Source: Massilia polaris
Lineage (GTDB): Bacteria > Pseudomonadota > Gammaproteobacteria > Burkholderiales > Burkholderiaceae_D
DNA: 64,000 nucleotides
Assembly: GCF_012927275.1 (NCBI RefSeq)
Contig: NZ_JABBGG010000001.1
Coordinates: 1 to 64,000 of the forward strand
Direction: 5' to 3'
The position numbers and the translations under genes are program-made. The notes under the pieces were generated by a model. That model did no database searches and had not been told where the DNA came from. It saw nothing but the letters and a program-made list of their open reading frames with translations. Position 1 is the stretch's first letter, and every line of letters starts with the position of its first letter. Below, in pieces: positions 17,650 through 27,460 of the stretch.

Positions 17650-18660
17650 ATGGCAGCAGTAAACAAGAAGGCAGGACGCGCCAGCGATACTGGCCTGACG
17701 ATGGAAGACATCGCCCGCGTGGCGGGCGTCTCCACGATTACCGTATCGCGCGCCTTGCGCGACAGTCCGCTGGTCACCGAAAAGACGCGCGAAAAGGTGC
17801 GTCGTATTGCCGAGGAGCAAGGCTACCGGCTCAATATCAGTGCACGCAACCTGCGCATGCGGCGCAGCTACTCGATCGCGGTTGTGGTGGAAATGACACC
17901 CGTGAAGGGCCGGCCGATGTCCGACCCGTACCCGCTTGAGTTGCTGGGCGGCATTACCCAGGAATTGACGACCGCAGGTTACAGCGTCGTGCTGACCTCA
18001 AAGCAGTTGCTCGATACCGCGCCGGTACAGGGCGCCGACGGCATGATCCTGCTCGGCCAGGGCTCGCATGGCGAGGCCGTGCGCACGCTGGAAAGAACCG
18101 GCTTGCCGCTGGTGGTGTGGGGCGCGCCGGAAGCGGGCGCCACTTATATCGTGGTCGGCAGCGACAACCGCAAAGGCGGCATCAGCGTCGGCCAGCGCTT
18201 CCTCGAACAGGGACGCAAGAAGCTGATCTTCCTCGGCGATGTCGATCACGCCGAAGTGAAGGAACGCTGCGCTGGTTTCATCGAGGCGCTCGGCAAACAG
18301 GCGACGGTGCACATCATCCGCCCGAAGGCATTCACCTTCGAAGCAGGGTTCGACAGCATATCGGCGGTACTCAAGAAGAGCGGTCACGGCTTCGATGGGG
18401 TATTCGCCGCCAGCGACCTGCTGGCCATGGGCGCGATCCGCGCGCTGACCGAAAGCAGCCTGAGTGTGCCGGACGACGTGTCGGTGATCGGCTACGACGA
18501 CACGCCGGGCGCCGCCAGTTTCGTACCGCCGCTGACCAGCGTGCACCAGTACCTGCGCGACGGCGGCGTCCTGCTCGCGAAAAAAATACTGGGCCTCGTC
18601 AACGGCGAAACCGTCGAATCCGAAATGCTTCCGACCGAACTGGTACGGCGCCAGACCTGA
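17650..18660 (+). CDS. LacI-family transcriptional regulator
   Basis: 336 residues. The N-terminal helix-turn-helix is clear (LTMEDIARVAGVSTITVSRAL, residues ~16-36) with the hinge RLNISARNLRMRRSYSIAVVV. The sugar-binding core contains GADGMILLGQGSHGE, GSDNRKGGISVGQRFLEQG, GVFAASDLLAMGAIRAL and the family end VSVIGYDDTPGAASFVPPLTSVHQ. It is probably repressor of the divergent receptor and perhaps of the downstream phosphorylase operon, through the operators at 17521-17575. The inducer is likely an alpha-glucobiose or a phosphorylated product; not determined. Confidence 0.94.
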   Translation: MAAVNKKAGRASDTGLTMEDIARVAGVSTITVSRALRDSPLVTEKTREKVRRIAEEQGYRLNISARNLRMRRSYSIAVVVEMTPVKGRPMSDPYPLELLGGITQELTTAGYSVVLTSKQLLDTAPVQGADGMILLGQGSHGEAVRTLERTGLPLVVWGAPEAGATYIVVGSDNRKGGISVGQRFLEQGRKKLIFLGDVDHAEVKERCAGFIEALGKQATVHIIRPKAFTFEAGFDSISAVLKKSGHGFDGVFAASDLLAMGAIRALTESSLSVPDDVSVIGYDDTPGAASFVPPLTSVHQYLRDGGVLLAKKILGLVNGETVESEMLPTELVRRQT

Positions 18661-18745
18661 CCGGCGATCCCACCCGCACCGATCTCATTTTTTAACTCCT
18701 CCGCCCTTGGGGGAACGACCAACTGATAAGACTGAAGGACATCTT

Positions 18746-21094
18746 GTGCAGCAGCCGAGCCACTCCCACACCTTCCCCCTCGATCCATGGCGCTTGCGTG
18801 AGGCCGGCCTGGATACTGCCAATAACTTCCTGAACGAGACCCTGTTCGCACTGGGGAATGGCTATATCGGCCTGCGAGGCTGCCATGAGGAAGGCTACAG
18901 CGGCACCGCAGGTTCGCTCGATGGCACCTACCTGAATGGATTCTACGAGTCCGAGCCGATCGTCTACCCGGAGTCCGCATACGGCCTGGCCAAGACCAAC
19001 CAGTTTATGCTGAATGTGCCGAACGCCAAAGGCATCCATTTGTGGGTCGGCGACGAGCGCTTCGACATGGCGACGGGCGCCTTGTCGGCATTCGAGCGCA
19101 CCCTCGATTTCCGTACCGGCGTGCTGACGCGCAGCCTGGAGTGGACTTCGCCAGGCGGCAAGCGCATCGCGCTGGTGAGCCGCCGCGTGGTGGCCTTCGC
19201 TAACAAGCACCTGTTCGCCATCGAGTACCAGCTCACGCCGCTGAACTACTCGGGCGCGGTCACGCTCGTGTCGCAGATCGACGGCGCGGTAAAGAACCAG
19301 GAGGCCGGCGACGATCCGCGCGTTGGTTCGGCGGTGTCCGGCCCGGCGCTTCAACTTGTGGGCATCGACCAGGACGGTGCGTTCTCCAGCATCACGCAGC
19401 GCACTCATAACAGCGGCTTCACCCTGGTCAGCGCGATCGATACCAGCGTTGAAAGCGGCGGCGCGCAGGTGCGCGCGTCCAGCCACCAGCAAGAGCAGGT
19501 GGCTGGCCAGTCGTTCGGGTTTGAGGCGACCAGCGGCGAAGCGGTGCGCCTGACCAAATTCGGCGTGTATTACTCGTCGCGCGATTATCCCGAACAGGAG
19601 CTGGCCGGACTGGCGCGCGGCGCACTCGCGCAGGCGCGCGCCGCCGGCTTCGAGGCCTTGTGCGCGCAGCAGGCCGCATACCTCGACGCGTTCTGGGGCG
19701 AGGCCGATGTCGAAATCGCCGGCGACGACGCGCTCCAGCAGGGCATGCGCTTCAACCAGTATCACCTGCTGCAATCGGTCGGCCGCGACGGCAAGACCAA
19801 CATCGCGGCGAAAGGCGTCACGGGGGAGGGTTACGAAGGCCACTATTTCTGGGACACCGAGATCTACATCTTCCCGTTCTTCTTGTATTCAAAGCCGGAA
19901 ATCGCCCGCAAGCTGCTCGACTACCGCTACGCAGGCCTGCCGAAGGCGCGCGAACGCGCACGCCAGATGTCGCACGCAAAAGGCGCGCTCTACCCATGGC
20001 GCACCATCGCCGGCGACGAGTGCTCGGCCTACTATCCGGCCGGAACCGCGCAGTACCACATCAATGCCGACATCGCGTACTCGATCAAGCTGTACTTCGA
20101 AGCGACCGGCGACCTTGAATTCATGGCACAGGCGGGCGCCGAGATCGTGCTGGAAACGGCGCGCATCTGGATGGGCATCGGCAGCTACAACCGCGAGGGA
20201 CAGTTCTGCATCAACGAAGTGACCGGCCCGGACGAATACACTGCGCTGGTCAACAACAACTACTACACCAATGCGATGGCGCGCATGCACCTGAACTTCG
20301 CCGCGGACATCGCCGGCACCATCGGCCGCGAACGTCCGGCGGAGTTCGCCCGCATCGCGCTAGCCGCGCAGCTGGAGGGCAGTGAGCCGGCGGAATGGCG
20401 CCGCGCCGCCGATCACATGGCGCTGCCGTACGACGCCGCGCTGGGCATCCACGAGCAGGACGACAGCTTCCTGTCCAAGAAGGTATGGGACTTCGCGTCC
20501 ACGCCAAAAGAGAACTACCCGCTGCTGCTGAACTACCACCCGCTAGTGATCTACCGCCACCAGGTGTGCAAGCAGGCCGACGTGGTGCTGGCGCTGCTGC
20601 TGCTGTCCGACCAGTTCACGCTGGAGGACAAGAAGCGCGACTTCGACTACTACGAAGCGGTGACTACGCACGATTCGTCGCTGTCGTCGTGCATCTTCAG
20701 CATCATCGCGTCCGAGGTCGGCTATCACGACAAGGCCTACGACTACTTCATGGAGACGGCGCGGCTCGACCTCGACGACACCCACGGGAACACCCATTAC
20801 GGCGTGCACACCGCGGCCATGGCCGGCACCTGGATGGGCGTGGCCTATGGCTTCGCCGGCATGCGCGTCACCGACGGCGCGCTGCGCTTCGCGCCGACCC
20901 TGCCTGCGAAGTGGCAGCACTACCAATTCAAGATCCACATCCGCGGCGCCTTGCTGCAGGTGAGGGTGGAGCCCGGCCATGTCGAGTACACGCTGCTGCA
21001 CGGCGCCTCGCTCGGGTTCACGCACCGCGGCCGCGAGGTCGCCTTAACCACTGCGGCGCCATCGGTCCGCATCAATCCGGAGGACGCAGCATGA
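18746..21094 (+). CDS. Glycoside hydrolase family 65 disaccharide phosphorylase
   Basis: 782 residues from a GTG at 18746, chosen because GAAGGA lies 7 bases before it; an upstream TTG at 18707 has no such site. The family layout is present: N-terminal beta-sandwich with NETLFALGNGYIGLRG, then an (alpha/alpha)6 barrel with GEGYEGHYFWDTEIYIFPFF, ARQMSHAKGALYPWRTIAGDE and the general acid Glu497 in NEVTGPDEYTALVNNN. It ends in a small beta domain. These enzymes split glucobioses with phosphate into beta-glucose-1-phosphate and glucose. The next gene, pgmB, overlaps it by four bases (ATGA) and uses that product. Which linkage (maltose, trehalose, kojibiose, nigerose) is not decided. Confidence 0.93.
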   Translation: MQQPSHSHTFPLDPWRLREAGLDTANNFLNETLFALGNGYIGLRGCHEEGYSGTAGSLDGTYLNGFYESEPIVYPESAYGLAKTNQFMLNVPNAKGIHLWVGDERFDMATGALSAFERTLDFRTGVLTRSLEWTSPGGKRIALVSRRVVAFANKHLFAIEYQLTPLNYSGAVTLVSQIDGAVKNQEAGDDPRVGSAVSGPALQLVGIDQDGAFSSITQRTHNSGFTLVSAIDTSVESGGAQVRASSHQQEQVAGQSFGFEATSGEAVRLTKFGVYYSSRDYPEQELAGLARGALAQARAAGFEALCAQQAAYLDAFWGEADVEIAGDDALQQGMRFNQYHLLQSVGRDGKTNIAAKGVTGEGYEGHYFWDTEIYIFPFFLYSKPEIARKLLDYRYAGLPKARERARQMSHAKGALYPWRTIAGDECSAYYPAGTAQYHINADIAYSIKLYFEATGDLEFMAQAGAEIVLETARIWMGIGSYNREGQFCINEVTGPDEYTALVNNNYYTNAMARMHLNFAADIAGTIGRERPAEFARIALAAQLEGSEPAEWRRAADHMALPYDAALGIHEQDDSFLSKKVWDFASTPKENYPLLLNYHPLVIYRHQVCKQADVVLALLLLSDQFTLEDKKRDFDYYEAVTTHDSSLSSCIFSIIASEVGYHDKAYDYFMETARLDLDDTHGNTHYGVHTAAMAGTWMGVAYGFAGMRVTDGALRFAPTLPAKWQHYQFKIHIRGALLQVRVEPGHVEYTLLHGASLGFTHRGREVALTTAAPSVRINPEDAA

Positions 21095-21732
21095 CGAGGT
21101 TCAAGGCAGTCATTTTCGACCTGGACGGCGTCATCACCGACACCGCCCACTACCACTACCTCGCATGGAAGCGGCTTGCCGAGTCGGTGGGCGTGCATTT
21201 CGACGAAGCCTTTAACGAGCACCTGAAAGGCGTCGACCGCATGGGCTCCCTCGACCTGATCCTGGGCGAGGCCGCGCGAAACTACAGCGCGCAGCAGAAG
21301 CTTGAAATGGCCGACGCCAAGAACCGCCACTACCAGGACCTGATCTCGACGATGTCCGAAGCCGACTTGCTGCCGGGTGCCGTCGACGCGCTAGCGGCCG
21401 TGCGCGCGGCCGGCCTGCGCATCGGCCTGGCCTCGGTCAGCAAGAACGCCTTCACCGTGCTCGAACACCTCGGCATCCGCGGCCGCTTCGACTACGTGGT
21501 CGATGCGGCGACGATCACCCACAGCAAACCGCATCCGGAGATTTTCCTGACCGCCGCCGACAAGCTGGGTGTCGACCCGGGCGAATGCCTCGGCGTGGAA
21601 GACGCGGTCGCCGGCGTGGCGTCGATCAAGCGCGCAGGCATGTACGCGCTAGGCGTCGGCAGCCCGGAAGTGCTGACCCAGGCCGACCGGGTCATCCCGG
21701 GCCTCGACCAGTTCAGGCTCGAAGACTATTAA
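21091..21732 (+). CDS. pgmB: Beta-phosphoglucomutase
   Basis: 213 residues of the HAD superfamily. The nucleophile and acid/base aspartates are Asp10 and Asp12 in AVIFDLDGVITDTAHYHYLAW. The cap domain has LKGVDRMGSLDLIL and KNRHYQDLI, both typical of beta-PGM. Motif II is GLASVSKNA, motif III Lys is in THSKPHPEIFL, and motif IV is GVEDAVAGV. It converts beta-glucose-1-phosphate to glucose-6-phosphate. The start overlaps the GH65 stop, so the two are translationally coupled. Confidence 0.95.
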   Translation: MTRFKAVIFDLDGVITDTAHYHYLAWKRLAESVGVHFDEAFNEHLKGVDRMGSLDLILGEAARNYSAQQKLEMADAKNRHYQDLISTMSEADLLPGAVDALAAVRAAGLRIGLASVSKNAFTVLEHLGIRGRFDYVVDAATITHSKPHPEIFLTAADKLGVDPGECLGVEDAVAGVASIKRAGMYALGVGSPEVLTQADRVIPGLDQFRLEDY

Positions 21733-21786
21733 GAGATAGCCGTACCCGCAGCACCCCATATAAAAAATAGAAATCCAGGAGACCGC

Positions 21787-23016
21787 GTGAAAAACCAGCG
21801 CATCGTGCTTGCCCTTTTCTTGATCTACTTTGTCTTTGCGATCCTGCTGAACAGCGTCGGGACCGTGATCCTCCAGGTGATCAATAACTACGACGTCAGC
21901 AAATCGAGCGCCAGCGTGCTGGAGGCCTTCAAGGACCTGCCGATCGCGGTGGTGTCCTTCCTGGTCGCGTCGTTCCTGCCGCGCATCGGCTACCGCAAGG
22001 CGATTTTGGCCGCGTTGGCGCTGGTGACCTGCGCCAGCATCGCGATGCCGCTGGTGCCGGCTTTCCTGACCACCAAGCTGCTGTTCATGTGTGTCGGTAT
22101 CGCGTTCGCGCTGGTCAAGGTGTCGGTGTATTCGACGCTGGGCCTGGTCGCCACCGACCGCAAACATCACGCCGGGTTGATGAATACGCTGGAAGGCGTA
22201 TTCATGGTCGGCGTGCTGAGCGCCTACTGGATATTCGCCCACTTCATCGACTCGAACGATCCGAAGTCGCAAAGCTGGCTGCAAGTCTATTGGGTGCTGG
22301 CGGCGCTGTGCGGCGTGACCTTTGCGCTGGTGCTGGCAACCCCGTTCGACGAGCGCACCGCCGCGCTGCCGGAAGGGCGCAGCCGCTGGGACGACTTCAC
22401 CGCGATGCTGAAGATGTTCTTCAAACCGCTGATCTGCGTATTCGTCATCACCGCCTTCCTGTACGTGCTGATCGAGCAGAGCGTAGGCACCTGGCTGCCG
22501 ACGTTTAACAACGAGATCCTGATGCTGCCGGCCGCCATGAGCGTTGAAGTCACCAGTATTTTCGCGGCCTGCCTCGCGATCGGACGCCTGTCGGCCGGCG
22601 TGATCATGCGGCGCGTGAACTGGTACCCGGTGATGAACGCGTGCGTGATCGGCATGGCTGCGGTGGTGCTGGTGGCGCTGCCGCTGACCCAGAATGTCGT
22701 CCATGACCCGAACATCAGCTGGGCGAGCGCGCCGCTGGCGACCTTCCTGTTTCCGCTGATCGGCCTGTTCATGGCGCCGATCTACCCGGGCATCAATTCG
22801 GTCATGCTGAGCTCGCTGCCGACCAACCAGCATTCCGCGATGACCGGCCTGCTGGTGATCTTCTCGGCGCTGGGCGGCACCACCGGCTCATTTATTACCG
22901 GCTACGTGTTCGGCAACTTCAGCGGGCACTTCGCCTTTTACCTGACGCTGGTGCCGATCGGGCTGGTGTTGGTGACGATGTACCTGTTCAAGCGCCAGGT
23001 CGACCGCGCCGCGTGA
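21787..23016 (+). CDS. MFS sugar transporter of the phosphorylase operon
   Basis: 409 residues from a GTG with CAGGAGACC just upstream. About twelve membrane segments are visible, from MKNQRIVLALFLIYFVFAILL to FAFYLTLVPIGLVLVTMYLF. MFS features include RIGYRKAILAALAL between helices 2 and 3 and the central loop at DERTAALPEGRSRWDDF. The sequence recalls FucP/maltose-proton-symport-like carriers often found next to GH65 genes. It would carry the disaccharide over the inner membrane. The substrate is inferred from the operon. Confidence 0.88.
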   Translation: MKNQRIVLALFLIYFVFAILLNSVGTVILQVINNYDVSKSSASVLEAFKDLPIAVVSFLVASFLPRIGYRKAILAALALVTCASIAMPLVPAFLTTKLLFMCVGIAFALVKVSVYSTLGLVATDRKHHAGLMNTLEGVFMVGVLSAYWIFAHFIDSNDPKSQSWLQVYWVLAALCGVTFALVLATPFDERTAALPEGRSRWDDFTAMLKMFFKPLICVFVITAFLYVLIEQSVGTWLPTFNNEILMLPAAMSVEVTSIFAACLAIGRLSAGVIMRRVNWYPVMNACVIGMAAVVLVALPLTQNVVHDPNISWASAPLATFLFPLIGLFMAPIYPGINSVMLSSLPTNQHSAMTGLLVIFSALGGTTGSFITGYVFGNFSGHFAFYLTLVPIGLVLVTMYLFKRQVDRAA

Positions 23017-23058
23017 ACTTGTTGCATTGATAATGTCCGGTAGCCAAACCTTCTAATT

Positions 23059-23100
23059 CGCAACATTCCCGCCGACTTTTTCTCCCAGCGGGATGTTGCG
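23059..23100. other. Long hairpin between the MFS gene and sucA
   Basis: CGCAACAT-T-CCCGC at 23059-23072 pairs with GCGGG-ATGTTGCG at 23088-23100, 13 base pairs with one bulged T, around a T-rich 15-base loop. No T run follows, so it is not a standard terminator. It may end MFS transcription with Rho help, or lie near the start of the sucA leader. A TACAAT box at 23102-23107 directly follows. Confidence 0.6.
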
Positions 23101-23174
23101 ATACAATATCGCGTGCTATTCTGACGAACCCTGGAAAGAATACTCCGGCTTTAAAGTCCTTCCCCACAACTTGA

Positions 23175-23258
23175 TGTGCAATCCGCTAAACGGTCAGGCC
23201 GTGTCGCGGAAGGTTAGATTAACCCGCCAACCTCGCGAAGCGCGAAGAAAGGTGAGCA
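23175..23258 (+). ncRNA. Candidate sucA leader RNA motif
   Basis: The sucA RNA motif is known from Burkholderiales, upstream of sucA and overlapping its ribosome site. Here the ~85 bases before sucA contain small helices CGG/CCG (from 23191), GGTT-5-AACC (23212-23224) and TCGCG-AAG-CGCGA (23233-23245). They are followed at once by the GGTGAG ribosome site at 23251-23256. I did not align it to the published consensus, so this is a position-plus-structure call; borders are approximate. Confidence 0.5.
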
Positions 23259-23260
23259 AG

Positions 23261-26119
23261 ATGATGAAAGAAAACACCGCCAACTCCTATTTGTTCGGCG
23301 GTAATGCGCCCTACGTAGAGGAGTTGTACGAGGCCTACCTCGACAACCCGGGCTCGGTGCCAGACAACTGGCGCTCCTACTTCGACACCATGCAGCATGT
23401 GCCTGCAGTCGATGGCTCCAGCAAGCCTGACGTCGCGCACGCTTCCGTGATCGCGTCGTTCGCCGAGCGCGCCAAGCAGGGCCCGATCCGCCTCGTGACC
23501 GCGTCGACCGACGTCGAAATGGGCCGCAAGCGCGTCGCCGTTACCCAGATGATCGCCGCTTACCGCTACCTGGGCGCGCGCTGGGCCAACCTCGACCCGC
23601 TGCAGCGCCAGGAACGTCCGCCTATCCCCGAGTTGGAACCGTCGTTCTACGGCTTCTCCGACGCCGACCTGGACACCGTCTTCAACATCAGCAACACCTA
23701 CTTTGGGCAAGAGACCGCGTCCCTGCGCGACCTGCTCAACTTCCTGCGCGACACCTACTGCCGTTCGATCGGCGCTGAGTACATGTACATCAGCGACCCG
23801 GCCGAAAAGCGCTGGCTGCAGGAACGCCTCGAATCGATCCGCTCGACCCCGGCCTTCGGCAAGGAAGAAAAGCGCCACATCCTCGACCGCCTGACCGCGG
23901 CCGAAGGCCTGGAACGCTACCTCCACACCCGCTACGTCGGCCAGAAGCGCTTCTCGCTCGAAGGCTCCGAATCGTTCATCCCGTCGATCGACGAGACCAT
24001 CCAGCGCGCCGGCGAAAAAGGCGTGCAGGAGATCGTTATCGGCATGGCCCACCGCGGCCGCCTGAACGTGCTCGTGAACACCCTGGGCAAATCGCCGCAG
24101 GACCTGTTCGAAGAATTCGAAGGCAAGCACGGCGACGAACTGCCATCGGGCGACGTCAAATACCACCAGGGCTTCTCGAGCGATATCTCGACCGCCGGCG
24201 GCCCGGTCCACCTGTCGCTGGCATTCAATCCGTCGCACCTCGAGATCGTCAACCCGGTGGTTGAAGGTTCGGTCAAGGCGCGCATGGACCGCCGCGGCGA
24301 CAAGGAAGGCGCGCAAGTGCTGCCGATCCTGGTGCACGGCGACGCCGCATTCGCCGGCCAGGGCGTGGTCATGGAAACGCTGAACCTTGCGCAGACCCGC
24401 GGCTACGGCACGGGCGGCACGGTGCACATCGTGATCAACAACCAGATCGGTTTCACCACCTCCGATCCGCGCGACTCACGCTCGACCACCTACTGCTCCG
24501 ACGTCGTCAAGATGATCGAAGCGCCGGTCCTGCACATCAACGGCGATGATCCTGAAGCGGTCGTGCTGGCGACCCAGATCGCGCTCGACTACCGCATGCA
24601 GTTCAAGAAGGACGTCGTCCTCGACATCATCTGCTACCGCAAACTGGGCCACAACGAGCAGGACACGCCTGCGCTGACCCAGCCGCTGATGTACAAGAAG
24701 ATCGCCAAGCACCCGGGCACCCGCAAGCTGTACGCGGACAAGCTGGTCGCGCAGGGTATCATCGCCGAGGACGAAGGCGACAAGATGGTCGCTGCCTTCC
24801 GCGATGCGATGGACGCCGGCAAGCACACCAATGACCCGGTCATCACCGACTTCAAGAACAAGTACGCAGTCGACTGGCTGCCGTTCCTGAACAAGAAGTG
24901 GACCGACAGCGCCGACACCGCGGTGCCGATGACGGAACTGAAGCGCCTCGCCACCCGCATCACCACCGTACCTGAAGGCTTCAAGCCGCACTCGCTGGTT
25001 GAAAAGGTGCTGGGCGACCGCGCCGCGATGGGCAACGGCGACAATAACCTCGACTGGGGCATGGGCGAACACCTGGCCTACGCGTCGCTGGTGGCATCGG
25101 GCTACGCCATCCGCCTGACCGGCCAGGATGCCGGCCGCGGCACCTTCGTGCACCGCCATGCGGTACTGCACGACCAGAACCGCGAGCGTTGGGATGCAGG
25201 TACCTATGTCCCGCTGTGCAACGTGTCGGACACCCAGGCGCCGTTCACCGTGATCGACTCGGTGCTGTCCGAAGAAGCGGTGCTCGCATTCGAGTACGGC
25301 TATTCGACCGCCGAACCGAACACGCTGACCATCTGGGAAGCGCAGTTCGGCGACTTCGCCAACGGCGCCCAGGTCGTCATCGACCAGTTCATCAGCTCGG
25401 GCGAAGTCAAGTGGGGCCGCGCCTCCGGCCTGGTCATGATGCTGCCGCACGGTTACGAAGGCCAGGGTCCTGAGCACTCGTCCGCGCGTCCTGAGCGTTT
25501 CCTGCAGCTGTGCGCAGAGAACAACATGCAAGTGGTCCAGCCGACCACCGCCGCCCAGATCTTCCACCTGCTGCGCCGCCAGATGGTGCGCCAGTTCAGG
25601 AAGCCATTGGTCATCATGACGCCGAAGTCGCTGCTGCGTAACAAGGACGCCGGCTCGCCGCTGACCGACCTGGCCAAGGGCAGCTTCCAGACCGTGATCG
25701 GTGAAACCGACGACAAGATCGACGCCAAGAAGGTCAAGCGCGTCGTGGCCTGCTCGGGCAAGGTGTACTACGACCTGGTCAACGCACGCAAGACGCGCGG
25801 CCAGAGCGACACCGCGATCATCCGCGTCGAGCAGCTGTATCCGTTCCCGCACAAGTCGTTCGCCGCGGAGCTGAAGAAGTTCCCGAACGCGACCGAGCTG
25901 GTATGGGCGCAGGACGAGCCGCAAAACCAGGGCGCATGGTTCCAGATCCAGCACAACTTGTTCGAGAACATGGAGTCGGGCCAGCGCCTTGCGTACGCTG
26001 GACGTCCAGCTTCCGCCGCGCCTGCAGTCGGTTACTACGACAAGCACTACGCACAGCAGAAGGACCTGCTGGAAACGGCATTCTCGAAGCTCAAGGGCTT
26101 TGTGTTGAATAAACAGTGA
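23261..26119 (+). CDS. sucA: 2-oxoglutarate dehydrogenase E1 component
   Basis: 952 residues from the ATG at 23261, set by a GGTGAG site 4 bases upstream and a length close to other SucA proteins. An in-frame run continues upstream to 23093 but has no family-like sequence. The N-terminus NTANSYLFGGNAPYVEELYEAYL is the E1o signature. Thiamine diphosphate binding parts are GMAHRGRLNVLVN, HGDAAFAGQGVVMETLNL and NNQIGFTT, with LGHNEQDTPALTQP after. The transketolase-like half contains GQDAGRGTFVHRHAVLHDQN and MLPHGYEGQGPEHSSARPER. It catalyses decarboxylation of 2-oxoglutarate in the TCA cycle, working with SucB and Lpd encoded downstream. Confidence 0.97.
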   Translation: MMKENTANSYLFGGNAPYVEELYEAYLDNPGSVPDNWRSYFDTMQHVPAVDGSSKPDVAHASVIASFAERAKQGPIRLVTASTDVEMGRKRVAVTQMIAAYRYLGARWANLDPLQRQERPPIPELEPSFYGFSDADLDTVFNISNTYFGQETASLRDLLNFLRDTYCRSIGAEYMYISDPAEKRWLQERLESIRSTPAFGKEEKRHILDRLTAAEGLERYLHTRYVGQKRFSLEGSESFIPSIDETIQRAGEKGVQEIVIGMAHRGRLNVLVNTLGKSPQDLFEEFEGKHGDELPSGDVKYHQGFSSDISTAGGPVHLSLAFNPSHLEIVNPVVEGSVKARMDRRGDKEGAQVLPILVHGDAAFAGQGVVMETLNLAQTRGYGTGGTVHIVINNQIGFTTSDPRDSRSTTYCSDVVKMIEAPVLHINGDDPEAVVLATQIALDYRMQFKKDVVLDIICYRKLGHNEQDTPALTQPLMYKKIAKHPGTRKLYADKLVAQGIIAEDEGDKMVAAFRDAMDAGKHTNDPVITDFKNKYAVDWLPFLNKKWTDSADTAVPMTELKRLATRITTVPEGFKPHSLVEKVLGDRAAMGNGDNNLDWGMGEHLAYASLVASGYAIRLTGQDAGRGTFVHRHAVLHDQNRERWDAGTYVPLCNVSDTQAPFTVIDSVLSEEAVLAFEYGYSTAEPNTLTIWEAQFGDFANGAQVVIDQFISSGEVKWGRASGLVMMLPHGYEGQGPEHSSARPERFLQLCAENNMQVVQPTTAAQIFHLLRRQMVRQFRKPLVIMTPKSLLRNKDAGSPLTDLAKGSFQTVIGETDDKIDAKKVKRVVACSGKVYYDLVNARKTRGQSDTAIIRVEQLYPFPHKSFAAELKKFPNATELVWAQDEPQNQGAWFQIQHNLFENMESGQRLAYAGRPASAAPAVGYYDKHYAQQKDLLETAFSKLKGFVLNKQ

Positions 26120-26126
26120 TAAAAAA

Positions 26127-26148
26127 GTGCCCGCCGGGCGGCGGGCAC
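26127..26148. other. Perfect intercistronic hairpin between sucA and sucB
   Basis: GTGCCCGCC-GGGC-GGCGGGCAC, nine paired bases, eight bases after the sucA stop. It has no T run on the plus strand (six A before it would give a T run on the minus strand). It could moderate read-through or protect mRNA ends, setting the sucA to sucB ratio. Confidence 0.7.
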
Positions 26149-26173
26149 ATAAAAACAGAATACGGAGTTTTAC

Positions 26174-27424
26174 ATGGCACAAATCGAAGTCAAGGTCCCA
26201 CAACTGTCGGAATCGGTCGCTGAAGCTACCCTGCTGGCATGGCACAAGAAGCTCGGCGAAGCGGTCACCCGCGACGAGAACATGATCGACATCGAAACCG
26301 ACAAGGTGGTCCTTGAACTGCCGGCGCCGGCATCGGGCGTCATCATCCAGATCATCAAGGGCGACGGCGCCACCGTGGTCGCGGGCGAAGTCATCGCGAT
26401 CATCGACACCGAAGGCACCGCCAAGGTCAGCCCGCTGGAAGTCTCGGCAGCACCGGCGCCGACAGCACCTGCGGCGGCAGCAGCTGCGTCCTCGCAGTCG
26501 ATGGCAGGCGTCGCAATGCCAGCCGCATCGAAGATCCTGGCAGATAACAGCATGAGCGCAGCCGACGTTGCCGGCAGCGGCAAAGACGGCCGCGTCACCA
26601 AGGGCGACGCGCTGGCAGCTGTAGCATCGGGCGTCAAGCCTGCGGCTCCGGCGCCGCTGGCAGCCGTGGCAGCCAAGCCTGCACTGCAGCAGGTCGCAGC
26701 GCCGGCGCCGGCCAAGCTGGGCGACCGTCCGGAAGAGCGCGTGCCAATGAGCCGCCTGCGCGCCCGTATCGCCGAGCGCCTGATCCAGTCGCAGTCGACC
26801 AACGCGATCCTGACCACCTTCAACGAAGTCAACATGCAGCCGGTCATCGACCTGCGCAACAAGTACAAGGACAAGTTCGAGAAAGAGCACGGCGTCAAGC
26901 TGGGTTTCATGTCCTTCTTCGTCAAGGCGGCGGTCGCGGCACTCAAGAAGTACCCGATCATCAACGCTTCGGTCGACGGTAACGACATCGTCTACCACGG
27001 TTACTTCGACATCGGCATCGCTGTCGGTTCGCCACGCGGCCTGGTAGTGCCTATCCTGCGCAACGCCGACCAGATGACGATCGCCGAGATCGAAAAGAAG
27101 ATCGGTGAATTCGGCCAGAAGGCGAAAGAAGGCAAGCTGACCCTGGAAGACCTGACCGGCGGCACCTTCTCGATCTCGAACGGCGGCACCTTCGGTTCGA
27201 TGCTGTCGACCCCGATCATCAACCCGCCGCAGTCGGCCATCCTGGGCGTTCACGCGACCAAGGACCGCGCCGTCGTCGAAAACGGCCAGATCGTGGTGCG
27301 TCCGATGAACTACCTGGCGATGTCGTACGACCACCGCATCATCGACGGCCGCGAAGCCGTCCTGGGCCTGGTCACGATGAAGGAAACGCTGGAAGACCCA
27401 GCGCGCCTGCTGCTGGACCTGTAA
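26174..27424 (+). CDS. sucB: Dihydrolipoyl succinyltransferase (E2o)
   Basis: 416 residues. The lipoyl domain (residues 1-80) carries the lipoylated Lys44 in [13 protein letters not shown] flexible Ala/Pro linker follows, then the E3-binding domain with [29 protein letters not shown], a second Ala/Pro linker, and the catalytic domain (residues ~190-416). The catalytic His387 lies in [13 protein letters not shown]. It transfers succinyl groups to CoA and forms the complex core. A strong ribosome site (ACGGAG) precedes the ATG and a terminator follows the gene. Confidence 0.97.
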   Translation: MAQIEVKVPQLSESVAEATLLAWHKKLGEAVTRDENMIDIETDKVVLELPAPASGVIIQIIKGDGATVVAGEVIAIIDTEGTAKVSPLEVSAAPAPTAPAAAAAASSQSMAGVAMPAASKILADNSMSAADVAGSGKDGRVTKGDALAAVASGVKPAAPAPLAAVAAKPALQQVAAPAPAKLGDRPEERVPMSRLRARIAERLIQSQSTNAILTTFNEVNMQPVIDLRNKYKDKFEKEHGVKLGFMSFFVKAAVAALKKYPIINASVDGNDIVYHGYFDIGIAVGSPRGLVVPILRNADQMTIAEIEKKIGEFGQKAKEGKLTLEDLTGGTFSISNGGTFGSMLSTPIINPPQSAILGVHATKDRAVVENGQIVVRPMNYLAMSYDHRIIDGREAVLGLVTMKETLEDPARLLLDL

Positions 27425-27460
27425 GCGTCGCGCGCCGGCAGCGGCGAGTGCAACGTCCGT

